A stretch of DNA of 64,000 nucleotides from Methylovulum sp. Lineage in GTDB: Bacteria > Pseudomonadota > Gammaproteobacteria > Methylococcales > Methylomonadaceae. The notes under the pieces are model-generated. The model ran no database searches. It saw only the letters and a list, made by a program, of their open reading frames with translations, and was not told the DNA's origin. The position numbers and the translations under genes were made by a program. Position 1 is the stretch's first letter. Every line of letters begins with the position of its first letter. The stretch covers positions 21,936 to 85,935 of the forward strand of contig NZ_JAQTZU010000016.1 of NCBI RefSeq assembly GCF_028687615.1. Direction: 5' to 3'. Positions 9,297-19,775 of this stretch are shown piece by piece.

Positions 9297-9989
9297 AATA
9301 TCTATGGTTCCAAACGCTTATATGAAACATAACTGTAATCGCGGAACGTCCAATTGTCTTTTTTTTTGTAAAAATTTTTTGAAAAAGTGCCGTTAGCTTA
9401 TTATCAATCTTTGTGGCAGTACATAATAAAATTCTAATGCAACTGCCGAGCCAATATGCCACAGATAATAATTAAATTTTAACCCACTGTTTTCATTTGT
9501 TTTTATTTGATACGAATAAACCATTTATAAATGAAGTTGTTTCAATTCAAAAAATACTAGAAACAAATATATTTCATAATGAAACAAAAATGAAACATAT
9601 TCGGATTATATACTTTACATGGTCAGTTTTCGGTTTTTGGAGCGCGGTCATGACCGTAGCGGGCGGCTCCCCGTGTTCCCATCAGTTTGCAGCGTCCCAC
9701 TAAAAACCCAAAACTTGACCGTTTGAAGTATTAGTTAGGCGTCAGTTTGGGTAACAACTGTGATACAACTGTGATACAACGATGATACAAATCACAGATA
9801 GCCATAGAATTTGTAAGTTTGTAGAGGGTACAAATACCTGCCAATCTATAAATCCCTCGCCAAGTGGCCTGCGGAATATGCCTGCAGAATATGAAAGAAG
9901 AGAATGTGAAGGGAGATTTATTTATTATTCAGGATAATAGAAGGACTTCCCTGCCCTTCTATTGCCCGGCATAATTTCAACAGCGGTGA

Positions 9990-11735
9990 CTAGTCTTCGA
10001 AATCAGGACCGTTATGGCAATCAAAACAAGTCACTTTATTTCCAGCCGGGTATTGCTTTGTACCGAGTTCAGTGACAAACACCCGGTTTGCGGCAACCTT
10101 GGCTAATGGCGAGCCTTTTAAATCCAAACCATGACAGGATTGGCAAGACTTGGCATTACGCTCATAGAAATCCCCATGCCCACCATTGATCCATTCTTTG
10201 TCATTGACATTGTGCATACCATGCGGCCCATTTAAGGTCAACGCCAGACTGCCATTTTTATGGCAAGTCGTGCATTCCATAATGGTGCCGGTATGGCCTT
10301 GTGCTTTAATCGCCGCGACATTGTCATTAGGATGCTTGGCATCTCCAGGCCAGATGGCATGGGTGCTATTATGGCAATTTTCGCATAATACCCCGCCGTG
10401 GCCTTTGCTGAAGCGGTACAAGGTATCTGTCTGTTCGGCAAAGCGTTTATTGCTTGCCAAGCGTGGCGATGCGGCAAGGTCATTGAGGTCAAAGGCAAAA
10501 TGTTCGCGCAGGCCATCCGCCGAGGTGCTGGCCGTGACCGGCAGATGATTGGTTTCATCACCGGTGTGGCAAGATTGGCAACGAGGCAAATCGACCCAAG
10601 GGCGGCGTTTGCCCCCATCATTTTTGCCATCTAATGAACCTCCTGTTTTGAGAGGGTAATGCCCGCCCGTCGCCTGCATATTGCCGTGGCAGTTTTGGCA
10701 GGTGACATTCTCGGTCATCGCCCCCCGTAAACAGCGCGTCTCGCTGCCTGGATGGCATTGGTAACAACTTTGCTTGGCAGGACTGGGGATTTTTCCACCG
10801 ACCAGGACGGGTTGGTCAGGAAGTTTTTCGCCATTCAACACCATTTTGTTGGCATGGTTATCGTGCATCACCGCTGACATGGTCTTATGCAGTTTTTGTA
10901 CTTCGCTAGGCCCTGATCCGGTCAAATCAAGTGCAGGGGAATAATGGCAGGATGCGCATAAAACGGGTTTGGCGGCTTCCAGAGCCGTCGTAAATTTAGC
11001 GTCGTGCAGTTTTAAGACATTTTCCCGATATTGGACGCTAGGATCGGGGTTCAACGACCAAGCGATTTTCGGATACTTGATTGGATCGGCGGCACTGGCA
11101 TTCGTGGCATGGCAGTTTTGGCAAGTGGTTTCATCTGAAACAGGCAAAACAATCTGGGTCGAAGCTCCCGCCAGTGCCTTATGGGTGGCGGAATTGCCGG
11201 CCTGAATTTTTAACAGCGGGTAGAAATTCTTGTTGCCGTCATCATCAATCGGCAAAATCGGGATGCCAGGGGCTTTAAAAATGCCCGCTCCGTTGATCCA
11301 GGAAAAAGATTTGTCAGCGCGGGTTTTAGCATCATTAGGCATGGTCAAACCAAAAATACCCACACCGTTAGCTAAATTTAGCCCGTAAGCTTGTTGATAT
11401 GACCAAAAATTGGTTTTAGGATTACCGTATTTGTCTTTCCATGAGCTGTTGATCGAGCCTAAACGATCAGCGGCGGGGGCATAAGTCAGTTCCACACCGT
11501 TGCTTGGCGATAATACTGAAGGATGGCCTTGTGTATCAATGCCGATCACTTGTGCTTGCACGACATTAAACGGCGGCAAAATAGTAAATGTGGAAAAGTC
11601 ATCATCCACGCAGTGCATACCTAGATCGTTCACCGCGAATACTTTATATTCTTGTATCGTGGCACTACTTGCAAAGCCACTGATTAACAATAAATAAACC
11701 AGCAAAACAACGGATTGAAGTTTTGATTTAACCAT
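9990..11735 (-). CDS. Secreted multihaem c-type cytochrome (nine CxxCH)
   Basis: Signal peptide; CxxCH motifs: CQNCH, CASCH, CYQCH, CQNCH, CQSCH, CENCH, CTTCH, CQSCH, CFDCH. Confidence 0.85.
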   Translation of the reverse strand: MVKSKLQSVVLLVYLLLISGFASSATIQEYKVFAVNDLGMHCVDDDFSTFTILPPFNVVQAQVIGIDTQGHPSVLSPSNGVELTYAPAADRLGSINSSWKDKYGNPKTNFWSYQQAYGLNLANGVGIFGLTMPNDAKTRADKSFSWINGAGIFKAPGIPILPIDDDGNKNFYPLLKIQAGNSATHKALAGASTQIVLPVSDETTCQNCHATNASAADPIKYPKIAWSLNPDPSVQYRENVLKLHDAKFTTALEAAKPVLCASCHYSPALDLTGSGPSEVQKLHKTMSAVMHDNHANKMVLNGEKLPDQPVLVGGKIPSPAKQSCYQCHPGSETRCLRGAMTENVTCQNCHGNMQATGGHYPLKTGGSLDGKNDGGKRRPWVDLPRCQSCHTGDETNHLPVTASTSADGLREHFAFDLNDLAASPRLASNKRFAEQTDTLYRFSKGHGGVLCENCHNSTHAIWPGDAKHPNDNVAAIKAQGHTGTIMECTTCHKNGSLALTLNGPHGMHNVNDKEWINGGHGDFYERNAKSCQSCHGLDLKGSPLAKVAANRVFVTELGTKQYPAGNKVTCFDCHNGPDFED

Positions 11736-12063
11736 AAAAACCCCCTATAAAATTTTTGGCGAAGTTAAGATTTAGATGTGTAAATAACCACAAGCTTAGT
11801 AGTATATTGTTTTTTTCTTATTAACACCCCTTTTTTCTATCAGCCAATTGCCCCACCCCGCGCTAAGCGCAGAATTAAAATGACTTTTCGTTGTTGGAGA
11901 TCATAGAAATCCATTTTCCCCTAAAAGATTAGCCAGAAACCGAAAAAAAAACAGGGGAGATGGCAACTTTATTTACCGATGATTGGAGCGATAAGGTGGA
12001 TCCTGAAATGCTGAAACACGGAAATATCGGGCATAAACTATATGCCCGACTTCCCGCAACCCA

Positions 12064-14565
12064 CTATGTCCGGTGGTTTTTTTGGGTGATGCTGATAGGT
12101 GATGTTTTCCAAATGTCTTCGCAATACTCGCGGATAGCCCGATCCGAAGAGAATTTGCCTATCCGCGCAACATTCAGGATAGACATGCGGGTCCAGTGCT
12201 CTGGATCTTTGAATTGGCGGCCGACTTCTTCCTGGCAAGCGGCATAGCTGGCAAAATCGGCACAAATTAAGTAGGGGTCGTGGTTCCAGAGATTATCAAG
12301 GAATGGCGCGAACAATTCCTTATCGCCGTGGGAAAACAGGCCGGATGCCAAAAGATATAACGCTTCCCGTAGCGCGGGTGTATGCTCGACGACTTCCCTA
12401 CTCCGGTAACCGTTGGCATACAAAGCCTGTACAGCTTCAACGCCGAGGCCAAAAAGGAAAAAATTCTCCTCGCCCACTTCCTCCCTGATTTCCACATTGG
12501 CACCGTCTAAGGTGCCGATAGTCAACGCGCCGTTCATCGCAAATTTCATGTTACCTGTACCTGATGCCTCCATTCCGGCGGTGGATATTTGTTCCGACAG
12601 GTCAGCGGCTGGATATAGCCGCTGACCTAGCTTGACATTCATATTCGGCACGAACACCACCTTGATGCGCCCGTTGATTTGCGGGTCGCGGTTAATGACC
12701 TCCGCCACCGAATTGATCAACTTGATGATTAGCTTAGCCATCCGATAACTCGGTGCCGCCTTGCCGCTGAAAATAAAAGTGCGCGGCGGGAGCTCCATAT
12801 TGGGATGTAGTTTGAGCTGCTGATAGAGGCTGATGATGTGCAGCACATTCAAGTGCTGGCGTTTGTATTCGTGGATACGCTTGGCCTGGATGTCAAATAG
12901 GCTGTCTGGATCGACAGCGACTCCCGTGGTTCGCCGGATGTAGTCTGACAGGCGAGCCTTGGCGGTGCGCTTGACCTGGCGCCAGCGCAAGCGGAAGCTG
13001 GCATCGTTAGCGCAGGGTTCTAATTGGCATAATTGTTCCATATCGCGCAGCCAACCTGTACCGATACCTGAATCAATCAATGCCGCCAGCGGGAGGTTTG
13101 CCAATCCAATAAAACGGCGTGGCGTAACCCCGTTGGTTTTGTTGCTGAATTTCTCCGGCCACACTTTATAAAAGTCTTTCAGCACCGTTTGTTTCAGAAG
13201 GTCGCTATGCAAAGCGGCGACACCATTGATGGCGAAACTGCCCACACAGGCGAGATTCGCCATGCGCACCCGTTTTTCACCCGTCTCATCAATAAGCGAA
13301 ATGCGGGCAAGGCGTTCGTTGTCGTCTGGAAAGTGCCAGCGCATCTCTTCCATGAAGCGGGCGTTGATTGCGTAGATAATCTCCAGATGACGCGGCAGGA
13401 TGCGTTGGAATAGCGGCAGCGACCAAGTCTCCAAGGCTTCAGGCAACAAGGTGTGGTTGGTGTAGGCAAAAGTCTGGCGGGTGATGTTCCACGCCGATTC
13501 CCAGTCCATCCCGTGTTCGTCCACCAGCAAACGCATCAGTTCCGGTATCGCAATGGCGGGGTGGGTATCGTTAAGTTGGGCGACGAATTTATCGGCAAAA
13601 TCGGTGATTTTGCCTTCGTCGCGCAAGGTCATCTGGATCATGTCTTGCAACGAGCAGGTGACGAAGAAATATTGCTGGCGCAAACGCAATTCCTTGCCAA
13701 GCTCCGGTTCATCGTTGGGATACAGCACTTTGCTGATATTTTCGGCGACGACTTTGTCGCTGACCGCGCCCTGATAGTCGCCGTGGCTGAATGCCAACAG
13801 ATCAAAAGGTTCGCGGGCTTCGGATTTCCAAAGCCTGAGCAAATTGGCATTGGTCACGCCATAACCCAGGATTGGGGTGTCGTAGGCCAAGCCATAGATG
13901 ATGGTTGCAGGTATCCAACGGCTTTGCGCTTGGTTTGATCCGTCGACGTAGTGTTCGATTTTTCCATCCATTTTGACCGGATAGCGGATTTGCCGGTTGG
14001 GGAGTTCCCAAGGGTTGCCGTTACGCAGCCACGCATCGGCAATTTCAAACTGCCAACCGTCGCGGATTTCCTGATCGAAGATGCCGTATTCGTAACGGAT
14101 GCCATAACCGATAGCCGGGATTTCAAGGGTGGCGAGCGAGTCCATGTAGCAGGCAGCGAGCCGCCCCAAGCCACCGTTTCCCAAACCCGGTTCCAGTTCA
14201 GATTCTAAAATGGTGTCCAAATCCAGCCCCAAATTTTGCAGGGCTTCGCGGGTGTGGGCGCGGGTATTGCCCCAGACGTCTAAATTGAGGATGTTGTTGC
14301 CAAGATGTGGCCCTAACAGGAATTCTGCGGATAAATAAGCCACAGTCCTGGCATTGGACTGCTGGTACCGTTCTGTGGAGGAGACGAATCTGGCGAGTAA
14401 ACGGTCGCGGATCGTGTACGCCAGGGCGGTGTAATGATCGACTGGCGATGCGTCCTCAAGCGTCCTGCCCATGACATAAAACAGGTTATCCAAAAATGAA
14501 CGCTGGATGGCCTCGACGGATCGTGCGATGCGTATGCTTAGTGCTTGTTCGGCAATGTCAAACAT
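12064..14565 (-). CDS. glgP: Glycogen/starch/alpha-glucan phosphorylase
   Basis: LSAEFLLGPHLGNNILNL, EPGLGNGGLGRLAACYMDSLATL, GTGNMKFAMNGALTIGTLDGANVEIREEVG. Confidence 0.97.
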   Translation of the reverse strand: MFDIAEQALSIRIARSVEAIQRSFLDNLFYVMGRTLEDASPVDHYTALAYTIRDRLLARFVSSTERYQQSNARTVAYLSAEFLLGPHLGNNILNLDVWGNTRAHTREALQNLGLDLDTILESELEPGLGNGGLGRLAACYMDSLATLEIPAIGYGIRYEYGIFDQEIRDGWQFEIADAWLRNGNPWELPNRQIRYPVKMDGKIEHYVDGSNQAQSRWIPATIIYGLAYDTPILGYGVTNANLLRLWKSEAREPFDLLAFSHGDYQGAVSDKVVAENISKVLYPNDEPELGKELRLRQQYFFVTCSLQDMIQMTLRDEGKITDFADKFVAQLNDTHPAIAIPELMRLLVDEHGMDWESAWNITRQTFAYTNHTLLPEALETWSLPLFQRILPRHLEIIYAINARFMEEMRWHFPDDNERLARISLIDETGEKRVRMANLACVGSFAINGVAALHSDLLKQTVLKDFYKVWPEKFSNKTNGVTPRRFIGLANLPLAALIDSGIGTGWLRDMEQLCQLEPCANDASFRLRWRQVKRTAKARLSDYIRRTTGVAVDPDSLFDIQAKRIHEYKRQHLNVLHIISLYQQLKLHPNMELPPRTFIFSGKAAPSYRMAKLIIKLINSVAEVINRDPQINGRIKVVFVPNMNVKLGQRLYPAADLSEQISTAGMEASGTGNMKFAMNGALTIGTLDGANVEIREEVGEENFFLFGLGVEAVQALYANGYRSREVVEHTPALREALYLLASGLFSHGDKELFAPFLDNLWNHDPYLICADFASYAACQEEVGRQFKDPEHWTRMSILNVARIGKFSSDRAIREYCEDIWKTSPISITQKNHRT

Positions 14566-14738
14566 GAAGTATCCTCAGTATGGTGATGGCTTAGCAGGAA
14601 TCCCTGTGAAATACATTGGACAATCAACTCCTGATTGGCAAGATGGCTATGTTTAGAAAAACATCGATATCCCGATGTTTATACCAAACAGTTGGCCTCA
14701 TTCACAACCCTGGCCTTAACAACATTTTCTATTAATCA

Positions 14739-14834
14739 CTGATGTTATGCAGCAACGTAGTTTGTATCCCATTTGCCGCGTCGAGCACTGCATTATTTGT
14801 TTTCAAATCGTAGAATATGTCTGCGTAACATCAG
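14739..14834. repeat. MITE-like element, family CTGATGTTACGCAG (short form)
   Basis: TIRs CTGATGTTATGCAG / CTGCGTAACATCAG, 13/14 complementary; core matches the copy at 33192-33576. Confidence 0.85.
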
Positions 14835-15880
14835 ATTGTAAAAGCAAGGTTCAAATATGCCACCGCCACCGCCGGTGCACAATCGGCGGGATTTAGCAAT
14901 GTCATTGCCGAATTACGGCAAAGCCCGGAAAAATCGAGATAAGGCATTGATTTTTCAAGTGCCAGTTGTTGTGCTAAAAAGCGGCCTATGCCGGCGCCGA
15001 TAATGGGCTTGGTTTCAGCCCCCCCCTTCTGCCGTTCCAAATGGTCACAAGCTGAACGGATTTTTTGGACTTGCTGGCTTTTTAGGTTGTCCGCAAAAGC
15101 TTGCCAACGAGTCAGTTCCTGGGGATAAAAATCACAGCCTATCATCCGCGCCAAACGTCTAGCACTGGCCGCGATGGTTTTTTCCGCCCCGTCAGCGGTG
15201 TCACATTGGTCATGGGCTTCTGCCAATTCGCCCGTCACCCGATAGACATCCGCCATCGTCGCAAAATACTCCGCCATCACCCCGATTTCCTGGCCTTCAT
15301 CCCACGCCGTTTGCGTGACCGCCATCACGGCAGTCCTGACTATGCCGGTGTACACCAATTCTTTGCTGATGAGACGCTGGTGATCGGTATAAGCTTGTGT
15401 TTGCACTCGACCGTTTTTCAGCACCAAAATATCGGTGGTGGTGCTACCGATGTCGATAAATAGGCCATCACCCACCATCTGCGCCGCAAATCCCGCACTT
15501 GCCAGCCAATTCGTAGAGGCAATATCTTGAAAATGTGCGGCAGTTATCTGATTGCTCGGCAATAGGCCATGCCGGCCTGCAAAAACCAGCATGTCGGCAT
15601 CCGGCAATAATTCGCCCATCGTGGCGATGATTTGCCGGACGCCGTCATCCCTGCCGGCAAATAAATCCACCAGTTCGCCGGTCATGGTGATGGCGTGGCG
15701 GTAATCGCTCTTCGGCAAGCTTTGCATAATCGCCCCGACCGCCGAGTGCAAAGTCGCCAAGCCCTTCCATAAAGGGCAAGCATGTTGATAAATGGCGATG
15801 ATTTCGCCGTTTGGGTTGATGGCGGCGGCTTTCAAATGCGCCCCGCCGATGTCCCAGCCTAAGTAATGTGTTGCCTGCAT
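14831..15880 (-). CDS. H4MPT-linked C1 transfer pathway protein (hydantoinase/oxoprolinase-like)
   Basis: LGWDIGGAHLKAA...LFIDIGSTTTDILVLKNGRV: ASKHA-fold motifs; adjacent ATP-grasp gene. Confidence 0.75.
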   Translation of the reverse strand: MQATHYLGWDIGGAHLKAAAINPNGEIIAIYQHACPLWKGLATLHSAVGAIMQSLPKSDYRHAITMTGELVDLFAGRDDGVRQIIATMGELLPDADMLVFAGRHGLLPSNQITAAHFQDIASTNWLASAGFAAQMVGDGLFIDIGSTTTDILVLKNGRVQTQAYTDHQRLISKELVYTGIVRTAVMAVTQTAWDEGQEIGVMAEYFATMADVYRVTGELAEAHDQCDTADGAEKTIAASARRLARMIGCDFYPQELTRWQAFADNLKSQQVQKIRSACDHLERQKGGAETKPIIGAGIGRFLAQQLALEKSMPYLDFSGLCRNSAMTLLNPADCAPAVAVAYLNLAFTI

Positions 15881-15881
15881 A

Positions 15882-16856
15882 TCAATGGAGGTTTAGCGTG
15901 ATGGCTTGATTAATTGTTGGTTTGATTACAGGCTGCCCATACAGCAGTTGCAGGGTCAGTTGGGCGATATTCAAACCCAGCGCGGCTTGTATCGCCGCGA
16001 ACGACGTGGTCAAGCGGGGGTTAATTTCCAGCACCCGTATTTCTTCAGCGGTTTCGATCAGGTCTATGCCCACATAGCCCCATAATTCAGGGAATGCTTG
16101 GGCTATTTGTCCGGCAAGTTTTTGATAGTTTTCAGAAATCGGCTGGCTATTGACGATAATTTCCGTGAGTTGGTATTGCCGTTCGATAATTTTAAAGCCT
16201 TGCTTATTCACCGACACTATCCAGCATTCACCATTTTTGAACAAGCACGACAAGCTGGTTTTATCGCCATTTAGATGCGGTTGGATTATGAACTGTGCCG
16301 AGCGTATCGCATGATCAGCAAAATCTTCTGGATTCGTCAGGATAAAACTATCCCCACACCCTGCCCCATCAATGGGTTTGATGATCCATTCACCCGCCGT
16401 AAATTCGGCTTGGTCGGACAATTGCGTCAGTACGGTAGCGATATTGTTCTCAATAAGACGCTGATATGTAAAATATTTATTGCCAGTCAGCGCGACGGCA
16501 CCGGCGGGCGGAGCCAATAAAACTTTAGCTTGCGCGGCAACAGCCAAGCAAAGATTTTGCAAAATACCGTCAAATTCGGGGGCGATGGGCCAGACGGCAT
16601 CACATTCGGCAATCAAGCGGTTGAATACCTCATGGGGGTTTTGTTCCGGGGAAATAATGACGGTATCGAGATATTCCGTATCAAAATGGCTTGCCAAACG
16701 GCTATCGAGCATCACCGTCAATTCGATTGGCTCAAGTTCGGCAAAATTAGCCAACAACGCCTGCAACATCAACCGCCCTTCCTTAATTAAGCCCGTTGGC
16801 AATTCCTGACGGTTAAATCCGCCGCCCGTGATGTATTCAAAAATCAGTATCTTCAT
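15882..16856 (-). CDS. ATP-grasp domain protein (methylofuran/H4MPT-associated type)
   Basis: MKILIFEYITGGGFNRQELPTGLIKEGRLM; GYVGIDLIETAEEIRVLEINPRLTTSF. Confidence 0.75.
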   Translation of the reverse strand: MKILIFEYITGGGFNRQELPTGLIKEGRLMLQALLANFAELEPIELTVMLDSRLASHFDTEYLDTVIISPEQNPHEVFNRLIAECDAVWPIAPEFDGILQNLCLAVAAQAKVLLAPPAGAVALTGNKYFTYQRLIENNIATVLTQLSDQAEFTAGEWIIKPIDGAGCGDSFILTNPEDFADHAIRSAQFIIQPHLNGDKTSLSCLFKNGECWIVSVNKQGFKIIERQYQLTEIIVNSQPISENYQKLAGQIAQAFPELWGYVGIDLIETAEEIRVLEINPRLTTSFAAIQAALGLNIAQLTLQLLYGQPVIKPTINQAITLNLH

Positions 16857-16956
16857 GCCACCCAATTCGTTCGCTATGCCATCTGTAGGCCATTATAATG
16901 GAATCCGATTTCCCACTGGCCTTTTGCCAACTGACTTTTTACACACCCACCTTTTC

Positions 16957-17661
16957 ATGACGAACTTACCCACTGATTTAAGCGTATTTTTAACCACCTC
17001 TGTCGAACCGTTGCTGGCACTCATTCAAAATGCACGGCAGTTTTTTTTAGCGTGGTTGACGGCTAACCATCTGAATACGCTCATCACTCCCGCCGCCGCC
17101 AGTTTTTCATTGATTGCCGCCGCTGAAATTGGCGATAAAAGCCAACTGGTTTGTATGACGCTGGCTTCGCGGCATAAAGCCTTGCCTGTCGTGCTCGGCG
17201 CGATTGCGGCGTTTATGCTGCTGAACACATTGGCCGTGGTGTTTGGTGCGGCAATTGCCAATTGGCTGCCTGAATATCTGGTGGCCGCCACCGTGGCATT
17301 TTTATTCGCCGTGTTTGGAGTGCAAGCGTTACGCGTGCCAGACGATGACGACGACGAAGCCATTCAAGAAAAAAGCGGCCACGGTGTTTTCTTCACCACG
17401 TTTTTTTTGATTACCGTAGCCGAATTCGGCGATAAAACCCAACTTGCCGTCGTGGCCTTAAGCAGCACCAGCTTGCCGCTGGCGGTTTGGCTAGGCGCAA
17501 CGCTGGCCTTGGCATTCACGTCGATAGTGGGGGTTTGGGCGGGCAATACATTATTGCAAAAAGTGCCGCTAGTGCTATTGCACCGGATCAGCGGCACTTT
17601 TTTTCTGGTTTTGTCTGGCTTTGCGGGCTACCGGGCTTATCTAAATTTTACAGGCTCTTAA
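16957..17661 (+). CDS. TMEM165/GDT1 family membrane protein
   Basis: Duplicated E-x-G-D-(K/R)-S/T motifs: AAEIGDKSQL and VAEFGDKTQL. Confidence 0.85.
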   Translation: MTNLPTDLSVFLTTSVEPLLALIQNARQFFLAWLTANHLNTLITPAAASFSLIAAAEIGDKSQLVCMTLASRHKALPVVLGAIAAFMLLNTLAVVFGAAIANWLPEYLVAATVAFLFAVFGVQALRVPDDDDDEAIQEKSGHGVFFTTFFLITVAEFGDKTQLAVVALSSTSLPLAVWLGATLALAFTSIVGVWAGNTLLQKVPLVLLHRISGTFFLVLSGFAGYRAYLNFTGS

Positions 17662-17670
17662 GTTCCGCTG

Positions 17671-18627
17671 TTATTCGGTGAACACCCCAAACCCCATAAT
17701 CCGCTGGTAACGGCTAGCCAGCAGATCATCTATAGGCTGTGTTTTCAATTCCGCCAGATGGCGCAACAAAGTTTCCTTGAGATTTTTGGCGGTGGTGACA
17801 AAATCCCGATGACCGCCGCCTAAAGGCTCGCGCACCACTTCATCCAAAAAACCCTGTTCACGGATACGGTCGGACGTGATGCCCATCGCTTCCGCCGCCA
17901 ATTGCGATTTTTCCGCGCTTTTCCATAAGATTGACGCGCAACCTTCAGGCGAAATCACCGAATAGGTGCTGTATTCCAGCATAATCAAACGGTCGCCCAC
18001 GCCTATCGCCAATGCGCCGCCGGAGCCGCCTTCGCCTATCACGGTACAAATCACTGGTGTTTTCAATTTCGACATTTCAAACAAGTTCCTGGCAATCGCC
18101 TCGCTTTGCCCGCGTTCTTCCGCGCCGATGCCGGGGTAGGCGCCAGGGGTGTCAATCAAGCAAATGATGGGCAATTGGAAGCGTTCCGCCATTTTCATCA
18201 CGCGCAAGGCTTTGCGGTAACCTTCAGGGCGTGGCATACCAAAATTGCGGTAGATTTTTTCTTTGGTGTCGCGGCCTTTTTGATGGCCGATGATGACTAT
18301 CGGCTGGTCATCAAGCCGCGCCAAACCGCAGACGATAGCGGGGTCATCGGAGTATGCACGATCACCGTGCAGTTCGTGGAAATCAGTCATCATCAGCCCG
18401 ATATAATCCAGCGTGTACGGACGGCCTGGGTGTCTGGACAATTGGGAAATCTGCCAATCGGACAGTTCGGCAAAAATGGTTTCGGTCAATGAGCGGCTTC
18501 GATCTTCCAATTGCTTGATGGCATCGGAAATATTGATGTTGTTATCGAACTCGACATGGCGGAGTTCGGTGATTTTCGCTTCCAATTCAGCGATAGGTTG
18601 TTCGAAATCGAGAAATTTTAAATCCAT
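17671..18627 (-). CDS. accA: Acetyl-CoA carboxylase carboxyltransferase subunit alpha
   Basis: [14 protein letters not shown]...GRPYTLDYI...[20 protein letters not shown]...[21 protein letters not shown]. Confidence 0.97.
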   Translation of the reverse strand: MDLKFLDFEQPIAELEAKITELRHVEFDNNINISDAIKQLEDRSRSLTETIFAELSDWQISQLSRHPGRPYTLDYIGLMMTDFHELHGDRAYSDDPAIVCGLARLDDQPIVIIGHQKGRDTKEKIYRNFGMPRPEGYRKALRVMKMAERFQLPIICLIDTPGAYPGIGAEERGQSEAIARNLFEMSKLKTPVICTVIGEGGSGGALAIGVGDRLIMLEYSTYSVISPEGCASILWKSAEKSQLAAEAMGITSDRIREQGFLDEVVREPLGGGHRDFVTTAKNLKETLLRHLAELKTQPIDDLLASRYQRIMGFGVFTE

Positions 18628-18881
18628 GAAGATGCGCTATGACGAATTAAAGGTAAACCATAGATTTTATAGAAAATTGGCGATTTATTCTAAACATAAA
18701 TTCTAATTCTTTGCCGGCCCTACAAACCACCCGCTAAGAAAGACTTTTCAGGTTTTTAAAACCTGACCCGTTAGAGCGCGAAGCGAAAGACCGACCTGTA
18801 AAAATCAAATCATCCGTGCATCGCCAACAAATTATAGTAAACTGCCAAGCTTTTAAAACCCGCGCCGATTTGTAACCCGCC

Positions 18882-19286
18882 ATGTACACCATCACCAAAG
18901 AAGTTTATTTTTGCTACGGGCATCGCCTGATGAACCATGCGGGCAAATGCCGCCATTTGCACGGGCATAGCGTCAAGGCATCGATTGCCATCCAGCAAGA
19001 ACAGCTTAACGACCAAGGCATGGTGTGTGATTTTGCCGACATCCGTGATTGCGTCGAAAAATACATCGACGAAAACCTGGATCATAATTTTTTGCTGCAT
19101 AAAAACGACCCGATCATCCCGATGCTGACCGCCCAAAACGAACGCTTTATGGTCTTGGACGAACACCCCACCGCCGAAGTGCTAAGCAAAATGCTCTATC
19201 AATACATCAAACAAGCCGGTTTTAATGTCGCCCAAGTGACGCTATGGGAAACCGCCAGCGCCTACGCTTGCTACCGCGAAGATTAA
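18882..19286 (+). CDS. 6-pyruvoyltetrahydropterin synthase / 6-carboxytetrahydropterin synthase-like
   Basis: FCYGHRLMNHAGKCRHLHGHSVKASIAI; DHNFLLH; CEHPTAE-like DEHPTAEVLSKMLY; VTLWETASAYACY. Confidence 0.85.
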   Translation: MYTITKEVYFCYGHRLMNHAGKCRHLHGHSVKASIAIQQEQLNDQGMVCDFADIRDCVEKYIDENLDHNFLLHKNDPIIPMLTAQNERFMVLDEHPTAEVLSKMLYQYIKQAGFNVAQVTLWETASAYACYRED

Positions 19287-19292
19287 GCCGCC

Positions 19293-19775
19293 ATGAGCCT
19301 GCTAAACCCCATCAATACCTCGTTTTGCCTTGAGCAAATCTGCGAATCCAATTTTCAGAAATTGCTGCGGCTGATCCCTGATTTATCGGACGTTAAGGAA
19401 GCGGCGATAGGCTTGGCGGCTTTGCAAACGACGCTGTATCTGGAAGTGATAGAAGAAACGCCGTACACCAAAACCATCGAACTTAGCCATTGTTTCAACA
19501 ACAACGCCAACGAAATCATGGCCCCGGCGGTGATTATCCGTGTGTATCTGGATGCGCGGCTGGCGGAAGTGTTAAGCGACCACGCCAGGGCGCGCGTAGC
19601 CAAGGTCTACCCCGATCCCCGTAAAAGCCGCGACATCATGAATTACAAATGGCGGCTGAATTACTTTTTGCAAAAATGGCTGGATCATTGCCTAAGCAAA
19701 AACTACCGCTTCACCGCCCAGCCTTTAAGCACGTCCCGACAACATCACCACAACCAAATCAGCCATATTTCTTGA
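19293..19775 (+). CDS. DUF1249 family protein
   Basis: PALL-like LLRLIPDL; IRVYLDARLAEVLSDH...YPDPRKSRDIMNYKWRLNYFLQKWLDHCL. Confidence 0.7.
   Translation: MSLLNPINTSFCLEQICESNFQKLLRLIPDLSDVKEAAIGLAALQTTLYLEVIEETPYTKTIELSHCFNNNANEIMAPAVIIRVYLDARLAEVLSDHARARVAKVYPDPRKSRDIMNYKWRLNYFLQKWLDHCLSKNYRFTAQPLSTSRQHHHNQISHIS

Noticed and set aside
9757-9790. gtgatacaactgtgatacaacgatgatac short direct repeats
   Set aside because: Too short and imperfect to support an iteron or regulatory array.
13453-13938. 161-aa plus-strand ORF
   Set aside because: Shadow of glgP on the opposite strand.
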